Assembly: GCA_965279115.1 (NCBI GenBank)
Contig: OZ257137.1
Span: forward strand, 2,542,001 to 2,606,000
Origin: JAEUOS01 sp965279115
GTDB taxonomy: Bacteria; Pseudomonadota; Gammaproteobacteria; Burkholderiales; JAEUOS01
Direction of reading: 5' to 3'
DNA length: 64,000 nt
The position numbers and the translations under genes are program-made. The notes under the pieces are model-generated. The model was given only the letters and a program-made list of their open reading frames with translations. It was not told where the DNA came from and did no database searches. Shown here piece after piece: positions 47,596-56,418 of this stretch (positions within the stretch are counted from its first letter, which is position 1; every line of letters begins with the position of its first letter).

Positions 47596-49638
47596 TTGAG
47601 CGAATCGACTTCAAAGACCGTGCGCACCATGTGTCCGATGAATTGCCATCCGACGCTTTGCGGCATGCAGGCCGAGGTGAAGGACGGCAAGCTCGTCGGC
47701 GTGAAGGGCGACCCGGACAACCCGGACAGCCGCGGTTTCCTGTGCATCCGTGGCCAGGCGGCGCCGGAAATCTTCGACAATCCCGCGCGGCTTCTGTATC
47801 CGCTGGTACGCGACCGCCGCAGCGATGAATTCCGCCGCGCCACCTGGGACGAGGCGCTCGATCGCATTGCCACGGCCCTGCGGCAGACCCCTCCCGAGGC
47901 CACCGCCATCTGGCCCGGGCACGGCACCTTCACCACCAACTACGGTACGCGCATCAGCGCGCAGTTGATGGCGCGCTTCGCCAACTTCCATGGCAGCCAG
48001 TTCCTGAGCCCGACCATGATCTGCTGGGGCCTGGGCGCCTTCGGACTGGGTCTCACCGGCATGCTGGAAACCCACACCAAGGAGGACATGGGCGAGCACG
48101 CCGAACTCATCCTCCTGTGGGCCGCCAACCTGGCCAGCCAGCCGAACACCGCGCGCCACCTGCTCGCCGCCAAGAAGCGCGGGGCGTACATCGTCACGAT
48201 AGACGTGCGGCACACCGAAGCGGCGGCCAAGTCCGACGAAGTGCTGATCATCCGGCCGGGAACCGATGCCGCGCTGGCATTGGCCATGATGCACGTGATC
48301 TGCGGCGAACGCCTGCACGACGCCGCCTTCGTGGCTGCCCACACGACCGGCTTTGCGAACCTTGTCACCCATGTGGCGCAATACACGCCGCAGTGGGCTG
48401 CGGACATCACGGGCATTGCGGCCGACACCATCATCGCGCTGGCGCGCCGCTACGCGGCCACCCGGCCGGCGATGATAGTGCTGGGCGGCAGTTCCATGCA
48501 CAAGGGCGGCAACGGCTGGCAGGCCGGGCGCGCGATCGCCTGCCTGCCCGGTCTGACAGGCAATGTCGGCATCCCCGGCGGCGGCTTTGGTCCGCGCCAT
48601 GGTGGCGCAGCGCATGGACGCGGGTTGGGCAACATCGCCGAGCCCGGCCGCAGGAAGCCCGGCACCGCCATGCCCAACCAGATGTCGGCCGTCATCGCGG
48701 CGCTGCGTGAAGGCAGGCTGCAGAACATGCTGCTCCTGGGCACCAACATGCTGTCCTCGTTTGCCGATGCCGGGGCGGTGGCCGAGGGTCTGGCCCGCAC
48801 GCGGCTGGTGGTGAGCTACGACCTGTTTCTCACGGAGACGGCGCGCCGTTTTGCCGACGTCGTGTTGCCTGCCACCGCGTGGCTGGAGGAACTAGGCTGC
48901 AAGTCGGCCTATACGCACCTTTACCTGATGGAGCCGGCCTTGTCACCAGAAGGCGAGGCCCGTTCCGCCTACTGGTTCCTGAAGCAGCTGGCGGAGCGCA
49001 TCGGGCTGGAAGGCTTTCATCCCTGGGCGGACGAAGAAGCGATGGTCAATGCCATCCTCGACCACCCGTGCACCGGGCACGCCACCGTGGCGAGCCTGCG
49101 CGCGCAAGGCGGGATTGGCAAGCTCGACATCTCGCATGTGGCCAATCCGAACCTGGTGTTCGACACACCTTCACGCAAGATCGAGTTTGAATCCGGAGTT
49201 GCCAGGCGCCTTGACCTGCCGGCGTTGCCCACATGGGATGGGCACGGTATTACTGCGCAACCGGGCTTTCCGCTTGTACTGACTCAGGGCCGCACACTGG
49301 CGCATTTCCATGGCTTTTACAACAACGGTCGTGAGTTGCCTACACTGGCGCGGCGTGAGAGCGAGCCCGGGTTGTGGATATCCCCTTCAGACGCTTCGGC
49401 ACGCAACCTGGCGGATGGGGCGGCGATCCGCATCTACAACCAGCGCGGTGAACTGCGGGCGCGCGCAAAAGTCACCGACCACGTGCCGGCAGGTACGGTG
49501 TGGATGCGCGACGGCTGGCCCGGCCTGAATACCCTGACTGATGGTGCATCGGTGCTGCCGGACGCGGCGGTGGATGTATTCGCGTTCTCGGCGGGCCAGG
49601 CCAGTTTCGACGCGCGGGTCGAGGTCGCGCCGGCATAG
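47596..49638 (+). CDS. Molybdopterin-dependent oxidoreductase (DMSO reductase family)
   Basis: A TTG at 47596, seven bases after GGGAG, gives 680 residues starting MSESTSKTVRTMCPMNC. The N-terminal Fe-S cysteines are C13, C17, C22 and C50, a C-x3-C-x4-C-x27-C spacing. Further domains are the molybdopterin guanine dinucleotide fold and a C-terminal beta-barrel with LTQGRTLAHFHGF. No twin-arginine signal is seen, so it is probably cytoplasmic. The substrate is unknown; a Cys in SPTMICWG may be the Mo ligand (inference). Confidence 0.85.
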   Translation: MSESTSKTVRTMCPMNCHPTLCGMQAEVKDGKLVGVKGDPDNPDSRGFLCIRGQAAPEIFDNPARLLYPLVRDRRSDEFRRATWDEALDRIATALRQTPPEATAIWPGHGTFTTNYGTRISAQLMARFANFHGSQFLSPTMICWGLGAFGLGLTGMLETHTKEDMGEHAELILLWAANLASQPNTARHLLAAKKRGAYIVTIDVRHTEAAAKSDEVLIIRPGTDAALALAMMHVICGERLHDAAFVAAHTTGFANLVTHVAQYTPQWAADITGIAADTIIALARRYAATRPAMIVLGGSSMHKGGNGWQAGRAIACLPGLTGNVGIPGGGFGPRHGGAAHGRGLGNIAEPGRRKPGTAMPNQMSAVIAALREGRLQNMLLLGTNMLSSFADAGAVAEGLARTRLVVSYDLFLTETARRFADVVLPATAWLEELGCKSAYTHLYLMEPALSPEGEARSAYWFLKQLAERIGLEGFHPWADEEAMVNAILDHPCTGHATVASLRAQGGIGKLDISHVANPNLVFDTPSRKIEFESGVARRLDLPALPTWDGHGITAQPGFPLVLTQGRTLAHFHGFYNNGRELPTLARRESEPGLWISPSDASARNLADGAAIRIYNQRGELRARAKVTDHVPAGTVWMRDGWPGLNTLTDGASVLPDAAVDVFAFSAGQASFDARVEVAPA

Positions 49639-49662
49639 CGCGACCTCACGGGAGGTGCGGCG

Positions 49663-50268
49663 CTATACCGCGCCGCGCCGCATGTTCAGGCGCTGTACCA
49701 GTTCCTTCCAGAGGCCACTGGTTTCCTTGCGCATCATCAGGTCGGTTTGCGGGTCTTCCACATACCAGGCGCCGCGCTTGATTTCGGAATCGAGTTCGCC
49801 GGGCTGCCACACCACCACGCCGAAGAGAAAACGTGCGTGCTCCGGGTCGTTCTCGATGACTTCATCTACCGTCGCACCGGCCATCACGACATGCAAGTCC
49901 GGCGTGAGTTGGAGCGAGCCCTTGCCCGGACTTTGCGCGCGTTTCACCAGGGCGAACAGGGTGTTCATGCGCTCCGGGCCGCCGAGGAAAATCGGGTCCG
50001 GTACTTTTTTCGACGGGCCATGCTCGGGAAACGCCTGCGCCAATGTGATCTTGGTGGGCTTGTTGATGATGAAGCCCAGGAAGCGCCCGTCTTCCATCGG
50101 ACGCGCGATCAGCACCGTGGAGCGGTAGATCGGGTCTGAAAGCGCGGGGGTCGCCACCAGCATTACCGTGGTGTCGGGGTCGGCCGCGCTGGCAGGCGTT
50201 GCCCAGGCTGCCAGCGTGGCGAGCGCGACGATAAGGCCGCGAATGTGGTTGGCGAAACGACGGTTCAT
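49663..50268 (-). CDS. YqgE/AlgH (UPF0301) family protein with signal peptide
   Basis: This 201-residue protein has the UPF0301 fold signatures PIYRSTVLIA, GRFLGFIINKPTKITLAQ, IFLGGPE and FGVVVWQPGELDSEI. Unusually, it begins with an N-terminal signal peptide (about 1-28, cleavage near ASA-AD). Most family members are cytoplasmic and start directly at the core. A strong AAGGAG lies just before the ATG. The role is unknown. Confidence 0.88.
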   Translation of the reverse strand: MNRRFANHIRGLIVALATLAAWATPASAADPDTTVMLVATPALSDPIYRSTVLIARPMEDGRFLGFIINKPTKITLAQAFPEHGPSKKVPDPIFLGGPERMNTLFALVKRAQSPGKGSLQLTPDLHVVMAGATVDEVIENDPEHARFLFGVVVWQPGELDSEIKRGAWYVEDPQTDLMMRKETSGLWKELVQRLNMRRGAV

Positions 50269-50559
50269 CTGCAGCTCCTTCAGTTGAAGAATGGTTGCCC
50301 CGTGTACTTCCCAAAGCCTTTTGTGAATCTACACGATTGCAATGCAACAACCGTGCCTCGCGCTATTAGGCCATGAATTCGGACCGTGTGCACTTAACTC
50401 ACGGACTTGCGCATCGCAATGGTGCGACAGCGCGGCCAAAGCGCACCAGCGAACGGACGCACCTGCCTTGGCGGCGTAGCTTCCACTCTGAAGGGCAATC
50501 TCTGCCCGTTCCGAACCTGATCCCTGTTTCGGCGCATACCCCTCTGATGGGAGGCAAGC
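50269..50559. other. Intergenic region between the YqgE-family and crystallin genes
   Basis: These 291 bases separate two divergent genes. They include a short GGGCA-ATCTC-TGCCC hairpin at 50493-50507 and GGGAGG at the downstream ribosome binding site. No clear promoter or small gene is seen. Confidence 0.5.
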
Positions 50560-51663
50560 ATGAACGCACTATTGAAAAGCACCCTCGCGGTGGCCGGCAT
50601 GGCACTGGCCACGCACGCGGCCGCACAAGCCACCTTCTACGAAAGTGAAAACTTTGGTGGCAGGTCATTCACCACGCAGAAGCGGATTGGCGATTTCAGC
50701 CGCTTCGGCTTCAACGACAGCGCCTCGTCGGTAGTGGTCAACGGTGCGGCGTGGGAGGTGTGTGACGACGCGCGTTTCGGCGGTCGTTGCATGATCCTGC
50801 GCCCCGGACGCTATCCGTCGCTGGCGGCGATGGGCCTCAATGACCGTGTCTCTTCGGTGCGCGAAGTGCGCGCCAATGCGCGCATCGACGAGCGGCGCTA
50901 TGCGCCTGCGCCGGTGCTGGCGCAGGTGACGTTCTATGAAAACGAGGGCTTCACCGGACGCACCTTCACCGCCGATCGCCCGGTGGCCAACCTGCGTGAG
51001 TTCGGTTTCAACGATCGCGCGTCGTCCGTGATCGTCGATGCCGACCAGTGGGAGGTATGCGAGGACGCACGCTGGGGAGGCCGTTGCACCGTCCTGCGGC
51101 CGGGACGCTACCCGTCACTTGCCGCGATGGGCCTGAACGACCGCATCACCTCGGTGCGCGACATCAGCCGTGGCAGCCGCGTCGAGGACAGTCGCTATGC
51201 ACCGGCATCGGTCGAGGCGCGGGACTATCGGCGCCGCAACAATGAGCAGTTGTTCGAGGCCAATGTCACCAATGCGCGGGCGGTACTGGGCGCACCCGAG
51301 CAGCGTTGCTGGGTCGAGCGTGACCAGGTTTCGCAGGAGCGCAGCGACGCCAGCCTCCCGGGCACGATCATCGGTGCGTTGGTTGGAGGCATCCTCGGCC
51401 ATCAGGTCGGCAGCGGGCGCGGCCAGACGGTCGCCACCGGCGGCGGCGCAGTCGCCGGCGCGGTGATCGGCTCGAACATCGGGCGCGGGTCGCAGCAGGC
51501 CCAGGCGCGTGACGTGCAGCGTTGCGAAAGCTCGCCGCCGCAAACCCGCCCGGCCTATTGGGATGTGACCTACATCTTCCGCGGCCAGGAGCATCACATG
51601 CAGATGATCGAACCGCCGGGACGCACCGTTACCGTCAATGAGCGGGGTGAACCGCGGGCTTAG
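50560..51663 (+). CDS. Exported protein with two beta/gamma-crystallin domains and a glycine zipper
   Basis: This 367-residue protein has a signal peptide ending near residue 22. Two similar beta/gamma-crystallin repeats follow (about 24-105 and 122-205), each with a TFYE...GFTGRTF strand and a C-x8-C-x7-GRYPSLAAMGLNDR end. A linker precedes a glycine-zipper segment (about 266-312, LVGGILGHQVGSG and AVAGAVIGSNIG), which is likely membrane- or envelope-associated. The role is unknown; such domains can bind calcium. Strong GGGAGG lies before the ATG. Confidence 0.85.
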   Translation: MNALLKSTLAVAGMALATHAAAQATFYESENFGGRSFTTQKRIGDFSRFGFNDSASSVVVNGAAWEVCDDARFGGRCMILRPGRYPSLAAMGLNDRVSSVREVRANARIDERRYAPAPVLAQVTFYENEGFTGRTFTADRPVANLREFGFNDRASSVIVDADQWEVCEDARWGGRCTVLRPGRYPSLAAMGLNDRITSVRDISRGSRVEDSRYAPASVEARDYRRRNNEQLFEANVTNARAVLGAPEQRCWVERDQVSQERSDASLPGTIIGALVGGILGHQVGSGRGQTVATGGGAVAGAVIGSNIGRGSQQAQARDVQRCESSPPQTRPAYWDVTYIFRGQEHHMQMIEPPGRTVTVNERGEPRA

Positions 51664-51704
51664 GTGCGCATCGGGCAGCTATGCCCGCACAAGTAGCCAG
51701 ACAG

Positions 51705-51728
51705 GGGCCTCCGTACGGAGGCCCTTCT
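51705..51728 (+). terminator. Terminator-like palindrome after the crystallin gene
   Basis: GGGCCTCCGTACGGAGGCCC is a perfect 20-base palindrome followed by TTCT. The T-run is short, so this is a probable rather than certain terminator. Confidence 0.6.
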
Positions 51729-51865
51729 CGTTTCAGATGCAGTTTTCGGCAACTTCTTGTTGTGATGGTCCAAAAGCCCGGACGGCGTAATGGTCCTCAT
51801 ACGGTTATAACTAGGCCTGCTGCGATCCTGATCGCCATGCCCAGAAAAATGTGAGGAGACAAGTT

Positions 51866-52339
51866 GTGAGCACACAGGCATTCGAAACCGACTTCTGGAA
51901 AGACGAGCAGTTGCGCAAGGTCTGGGATGAAATCATCCCCGGCGAGCCGCGCAAGACCCTGCCGTACACCCTGACGCTGGAAGCCATCCAGAAATACTGC
52001 CGCGTCGTCGGTGACATGCATCCGTTGTATTTCGATGAGGAATACGCGAAAAAGTCGCCCTACAAGGGACTCATCGCCCCGCCGGCCATCCACATCCTGC
52101 TGATGTTCGCCTGCACCCCAGCGGACGACTGGATGAGGAGTCCCGGCACCATCAACGCAGGCCAGCAGTGGAGCTACAACATCCCGGCCCGGCCGGGCGA
52201 CGTGATCCGCCTCGAGGCGCGCGCGCTGGACAAGTTCATCCGCCGCGATCGGCTGTTCGTGATTCACGACAACGTGTTCTTCAACCAGCACAACCAGGTG
52301 ATCTGCTCCGGCCGCGGGCAGACCATCCGTCCGGCTTGA
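51866..52339 (+). CDS. MaoC-like protein lacking the catalytic histidine
   Basis: The GTG at 51866 lies seven bases after AGGAG and gives 157 residues. It has a hotdog fold pattern, GDMHPLYFDEEYAKKSPYKG, in which the hydratase D-x4-H dyad reads Asp50 then Tyr55. Such halves often pair with a catalytic partner, as in ChsH1-ChsH2 type heteromers. The next gene, 14 bases later, encodes a second MaoC protein that keeps the dyad. Confidence 0.85.
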   Translation: MSTQAFETDFWKDEQLRKVWDEIIPGEPRKTLPYTLTLEAIQKYCRVVGDMHPLYFDEEYAKKSPYKGLIAPPAIHILLMFACTPADDWMRSPGTINAGQQWSYNIPARPGDVIRLEARALDKFIRRDRLFVIHDNVFFNQHNQVICSGRGQTIRPA

Positions 52340-52353
52340 TCGTGGAGACCAAC

Positions 52354-52794
52354 ATGAACCAGGCATTCGAAACCATCCAGCCCGGCCTGACCATCACCGG
52401 CACGCCGTTCTCGCCCACCCGTGAATCGATCCGCGAGTTTTGCGACGCCTCGCTGGACTACAACCCGTTGCATCTGGACGACGAGTATATGAAGACCAGC
52501 TTTGGCAAGACGCAGTTCGGCGGCATCATCATGCACGGCATGAACAACTTCGGTGTCATCAGCAAGATGCTCACCGACTGGCTGTATCCGCTGGGCGGCA
52601 TCAATCGCCGGCTGGAAACGCGCTGGAAATCGCCGGTCAAGCCGGGCGACACCATCACCCCGGTGGCGGTGGTTAGCGCGCGCAAGGTCACCACCAAAAG
52701 CAGCTTTGCCACGCTGGACGTTACGGTGCGCAACCAGCGCGGCGAGTTGGTGGCCTCGGGCGAGGCGCTGGTCGAATTTCCGGCGCAGGTGTAA
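52354..52794 (+). CDS. MaoC-like hydratase, catalytic partner
   Basis: This 146-residue protein from the ATG at 52354, six bases after GGAG, has a full hydratase motif D-x4-H: Asp35 and His40 in LDYNPLHLDDEYM. It probably hydrates an enoyl-CoA, likely as a heteromer with the MaoC protein upstream. A Bug receptor gene follows after three bases. Confidence 0.87.
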   Translation: MNQAFETIQPGLTITGTPFSPTRESIREFCDASLDYNPLHLDDEYMKTSFGKTQFGGIIMHGMNNFGVISKMLTDWLYPLGGINRRLETRWKSPVKPGDTITPVAVVSARKVTTKSSFATLDVTVRNQRGELVASGEALVEFPAQV

Positions 52795-52797
52795 GCG

Positions 52798-53763
52798 ATG
52801 AACCGTCTGATCGCAATTCTGATGAGTGGCATGTGCCTGCTGGCATCCGCGCTGGTGGGCGCGCAGGGCCTTCCTTCCAAACCGGTGCGCCTGATCGTGC
52901 CATTCCCTGCCGGCGGCACCACGGACATCCTGGCGCGGCAGTTGGCCGGGGAGCTCACCACCAAGTGGGGCGTCCCGGTGGTGGTGGACAACAAAGGGGG
53001 CGCCAGCGGCATGATCGGCTCCGAGCAACTGGTGCAGTCCGCGCCGGATGACCACACCCTCATGCTGACCGCCACCCACCATGTGATCAACCCAGGCCTG
53101 TACAAGAAGCTCAAGTACGACACCCGCACCGACTTCACCTCCATCGCGCTGATCGCAACCGTTCCCAATGTGCTGCTGGTCACGCCGAGCCTGCCGGTCA
53201 AAACCGTGCAGGAACTGATCCGCTATGCAAAGGAAAAGCCCGGCACGCTCAGTTTCGGTTCCACGGGCATTGGCGGCGCCAACCATCTGGCCGGCGAGAT
53301 GTTCAAGGCGCAGGTCGGCATCGAGGCCACGCATGTGCCCTACAAGGGTGCCGCGCCGGCGCTAAACGACCTGCTGGGCGGGCAGATTCCCATGATGTTC
53401 GATTCGCTGCCCGGGGTGATCCAGCAGGTGCGTGCCGGCAAGCTGCGTGCCCTGGGGGTGACATCCCTGAAGCGCGCGCCGGCGGCGCCGGACATCCCCA
53501 CGCTGGACGAATCCGGCGTCAAGGGATTCGATGCCAATGCCTGGTTCGGCTTCTATGCGCCGGGCAAGATGGCGCCGGAACTCGCCCAAAGGTTGAATGC
53601 CGACGTGGTCGAGGCGCTCAAGACGCCCAAGCTGCGCGCCTTGTTCGCGGAGCAGGGGGCGGACCCCGGTGCTCTCACGCAGGCGGAGTTCACCCGCTTC
53701 GTGTCCGACGAAATGCAGAAATGGGGCAAGGTCATCGCCACCGCAAACGTCAAGGCCGAGTGA
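52798..53763 (+). CDS. Bug-family (TctC-type) periplasmic solute receptor
   Basis: This 321-residue protein has a signal peptide (about 1-23), then the Bug core KPVRLIVPFPAGGTTDILARQL. GLKYDTRTDF-like and GAAPALNDLLGGQIPMMFDSL segments follow. Bug proteins bind organic acids and related compounds in the periplasm, often for tripartite tricarboxylate transporters. No TctA or TctB partner is present in this window. It lies three bases after the second MaoC gene, so its ligand may be the substrate of this cluster. Confidence 0.92.
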   Translation: MNRLIAILMSGMCLLASALVGAQGLPSKPVRLIVPFPAGGTTDILARQLAGELTTKWGVPVVVDNKGGASGMIGSEQLVQSAPDDHTLMLTATHHVINPGLYKKLKYDTRTDFTSIALIATVPNVLLVTPSLPVKTVQELIRYAKEKPGTLSFGSTGIGGANHLAGEMFKAQVGIEATHVPYKGAAPALNDLLGGQIPMMFDSLPGVIQQVRAGKLRALGVTSLKRAPAAPDIPTLDESGVKGFDANAWFGFYAPGKMAPELAQRLNADVVEALKTPKLRALFAEQGADPGALTQAEFTRFVSDEMQKWGKVIATANVKAE

Positions 53764-53817
53764 ACGTATCATCCGGGGCTCGCGTTTTGCGCGTTTTTCC
53801 CTTACTCCCCCGATTTC

Positions 53818-55053
53818 ATGACCAGCCAAGCCCTCTCCCATATTCGCGTCCTCGACATGTCCCGCGTTCTCGCGGGACCCTGGTGTGCCCAGAACCTCGC
53901 CGATCTCGGCGCCGAAGTCATCAAGGTCGAGCGCCCCGGCGCCGGTGACGACACGCGCGGCTGGGGCCCGCCGTGGATCAAGGACGAAAGCGGCGCCGAC
54001 ACGCGCGACTCTTCCTATTACGCCTCGGCCAACCGCGGCAAGAAATCCATCGCGGTCGACATATCCAAGCCCGAGGGCCAGGGCCTGATCCGCGAACTCG
54101 CCGCCAAGAGCGACGTGCTGCTGGAGAACTACAAGGTCGGCGACCTGAAGCGCTATGGCCTGGACTACGCCTCGCTGGAAAAGATCAATCCCCGACTGGT
54201 GTATTGCTCCATCACGGGTTACGGCCAGGACGGCCCCTACGCCCAGAAGCCCGGCTACGACTTCGTGTTCCAGGGCGTGGGCGGGCTGATGAGCATCACC
54301 GGCGAGGCCGATCATCTGCCCGGCGGCGGACCGCAGAAGGTGGGCATCGCCGCGGTGGATGTCACCACCGGCATGTACGCCACCATCGCCGTGCTGGCTG
54401 CACTCAACCATCGCAGCGTGACCGACCGTGGCCAGTACATCGACACCGCCCTGCTCGATTGCGTGGTCGCACTGGGTGGCAACCAGGTCACCGGCTACTT
54501 CGCCAGCGGCAAGATCCCGAAGCGCTATGGCAACGCGCACGCCAGCCTGGTGCCCTATCAGGTGTTCAACACCGCCGATGGCGAACTGGTGGTGGCGGCC
54601 GGCAACAACGGCCAGTGGCTGCACCTGTGCCAGGCCATCGACCGCATGGACCTGTTTGAAGACCCGCGCTACAAGAGCGTCACCGACCGCATCGTCAACC
54701 GCGAAACCCTGGTGCCGGATATCGCCAACACCCTCCTGACGCGTTCCACCGCCGAATGGGTGAAGAGGCTGGAGGCCAAGGACGTGCCGTGCGGACCGAT
54801 CAACAACTACAAGCAGGTGTTCGAGGACCCGCAGGTGATCCATCGCGGCCTCAGGAAGGATGTGCCGCGCGTCGATGGCGGCACGGTGGCCACCATCGCG
54901 AGCCCCCTGCGACTCTCGCGCTCGCCGGTGCAGTACGACAAGGCACCGCCGCTGCTGGGCCAGCATACCGGCCAGGTGTTGGCGGATGTGCTGGGCATGG
55001 ACGCCGCGCGCATCGAGGCGCTCAAGGCGGCCGGCATCGTCCAGGGGCGCTAG
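53818..55053 (+). CDS. CaiB/BaiF-type (class III) CoA-transferase
   Basis: This 411-residue protein begins with ALSHIRVLDMSRVLAGPWCAQNLADLGAEVIKVE, the usual family start. It has Asp181 in AAVDVTTGMYA, the expected catalytic aspartate. SIAVDISKPEGQ and LLENYKVGDLKRYGLDY are also typical. These enzymes move CoA between organic acids. The exact acids are not known. It is followed after two bases by the amidase gene. Confidence 0.94.
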   Translation: MTSQALSHIRVLDMSRVLAGPWCAQNLADLGAEVIKVERPGAGDDTRGWGPPWIKDESGADTRDSSYYASANRGKKSIAVDISKPEGQGLIRELAAKSDVLLENYKVGDLKRYGLDYASLEKINPRLVYCSITGYGQDGPYAQKPGYDFVFQGVGGLMSITGEADHLPGGGPQKVGIAAVDVTTGMYATIAVLAALNHRSVTDRGQYIDTALLDCVVALGGNQVTGYFASGKIPKRYGNAHASLVPYQVFNTADGELVVAAGNNGQWLHLCQAIDRMDLFEDPRYKSVTDRIVNRETLVPDIANTLLTRSTAEWVKRLEAKDVPCGPINNYKQVFEDPQVIHRGLRKDVPRVDGGTVATIASPLRLSRSPVQYDKAPPLLGQHTGQVLADVLGMDAARIEALKAAGIVQGR

Positions 55054-55055
55054 CC

Positions 55056-56357
55056 TTGCAACCGCTCTGGCAACAATCGGCAGCGGCGATGCGCGCCGCC
55101 ATCGGCGAGGCGCGCGTCACGGTGGCCGATGTCGCCGAGGCGCACCTGGCACGCATCGCCGAGCGCGAGCCCGTGTTGCATGCCTGGGTGAACCATGACC
55201 CGGCGGCCGTGCGGACACGGGCCGCTGCCCTGGACCAGGCCGCCACCGATTTGCCGCTGCGCGGCCTGCCGGTCGGCATCAAGGACATCATCGACACCGC
55301 CGACCTGCCCACCACCTATGGGTCGCCGATCTATCCGGCGCACCGCCCGGCCAGGGACGCGGTCATCGTTGCCCGCCTGCGCGAGGCCGGCGCGCTCATC
55401 ATGGGCAAGACCGTCACCACCGAGTTTGCCTACATGCATGCCGGGCCGACGGTCAACCCGCACAGCGCGGCGCACACGCCGGGCGGCTCCTCGAGCGGCT
55501 CGGCCGCGGGCGTGGCCGAAGGCATGGTCCCGCTGGCCCTGGCCACGCAAACCGGCGGATCCACCATTCGTCCCGCCGCCTACTGCGGCATCGTCGGTTT
55601 CAAGCCCACGTTCGGCCTTTTGCCGATGGCGGGCATCAAGCCGCTGGCGCCCAGCCTGGACACGCTGGGCCTCTACGGCCGGTCGGTGCAGGATGTTGCG
55701 CTGCTCTTCGGCGCGCTGTCGGCGCGCAACCTCTCCATGCCTGCAGGGCGGCCGGCGCAGGCGCTGCGTATCGGCCTGCATGCGGGGCCGTATGCAAGCC
55801 GTGCGACCGCGGACGCGCGCGCCGCCCTCGATGCCGCCTGTGTGTCGCTGCGCGCAGCCGGCGTCGTGGTCGACCCCATTGACCTGCCGGAAGCCCTGTT
55901 CGCGCGCATCGGCGAGGCCAACACCACCATCATGGCCTACGAGGCCGCCCGATCCCTCGCCCATGAATTCGCGACCAGCCCCGCACTGCTGTCGGCCAAC
56001 ATTGCCAAGCTGATCGGAGTCGGCCAGGGCATCTCCGAAGCGGCCTACCGCAGCGCGCTGGCTTCGGGTGTGGAGGGACGCCAGGCGCTGGCCGAAGGCA
56101 TGCATGGCTTCGACTGTCTCATCACCTTCAGCGCGTCGGGTGCCGCGCCGATCCTGGCCGAGGGCACCGGCGACTCGGCGTTCAACCGCATCTGGACCAC
56201 CATTGGCGCACCCTGCGTCACCTTGCCGGTGGGGCGAGTCGCGTCAAGCAATCTCCCGCTGGGCGTGCAACTGGTCGACCGCGTCGATGGCGACGCCCAC
56301 CTGCTGCAGGTGGCCGCCGGCGTCGCGTCGCTATTGCCCGAGTTCAAGCGCTGGTAA
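55056..56357 (+). CDS. Amidase (amidase signature family)
   Basis: A TTG at 55056, eight bases after AGGGG and two bases after the CoA-transferase stop, gives 433 residues. An ATG at 55089 is the alternative start. The Ser-cisSer-Lys triad is visible: Lys76 in LPVGIKDIIDTADLP, the GGSSSGSAA serines at 145-147, and the nucleophile Ser169 in QTGGSTIRP. It hydrolyses an amide of unknown identity in the cytoplasm. Confidence 0.9.
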   Translation: MQPLWQQSAAAMRAAIGEARVTVADVAEAHLARIAEREPVLHAWVNHDPAAVRTRAAALDQAATDLPLRGLPVGIKDIIDTADLPTTYGSPIYPAHRPARDAVIVARLREAGALIMGKTVTTEFAYMHAGPTVNPHSAAHTPGGSSSGSAAGVAEGMVPLALATQTGGSTIRPAAYCGIVGFKPTFGLLPMAGIKPLAPSLDTLGLYGRSVQDVALLFGALSARNLSMPAGRPAQALRIGLHAGPYASRATADARAALDAACVSLRAAGVVVDPIDLPEALFARIGEANTTIMAYEAARSLAHEFATSPALLSANIAKLIGVGQGISEAAYRSALASGVEGRQALAEGMHGFDCLITFSASGAAPILAEGTGDSAFNRIWTTIGAPCVTLPVGRVASSNLPLGVQLVDRVDGDAHLLQVAAGVASLLPEFKRW

Positions 56358-56418
56358 ACCGGCCGGCTGCGGCATGCGCTAGAGTTCGCATCGCTCTCAA
56401 CCGCACCGAAAACCCGCC

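Noticed and set aside
53362..54966. A 534-residue minus-strand open frame over the Bug and CoA-transferase genes
   Set aside because: Both covered genes are identified by catalytic motifs and ribosome binding sites, so this frame is a shadow.
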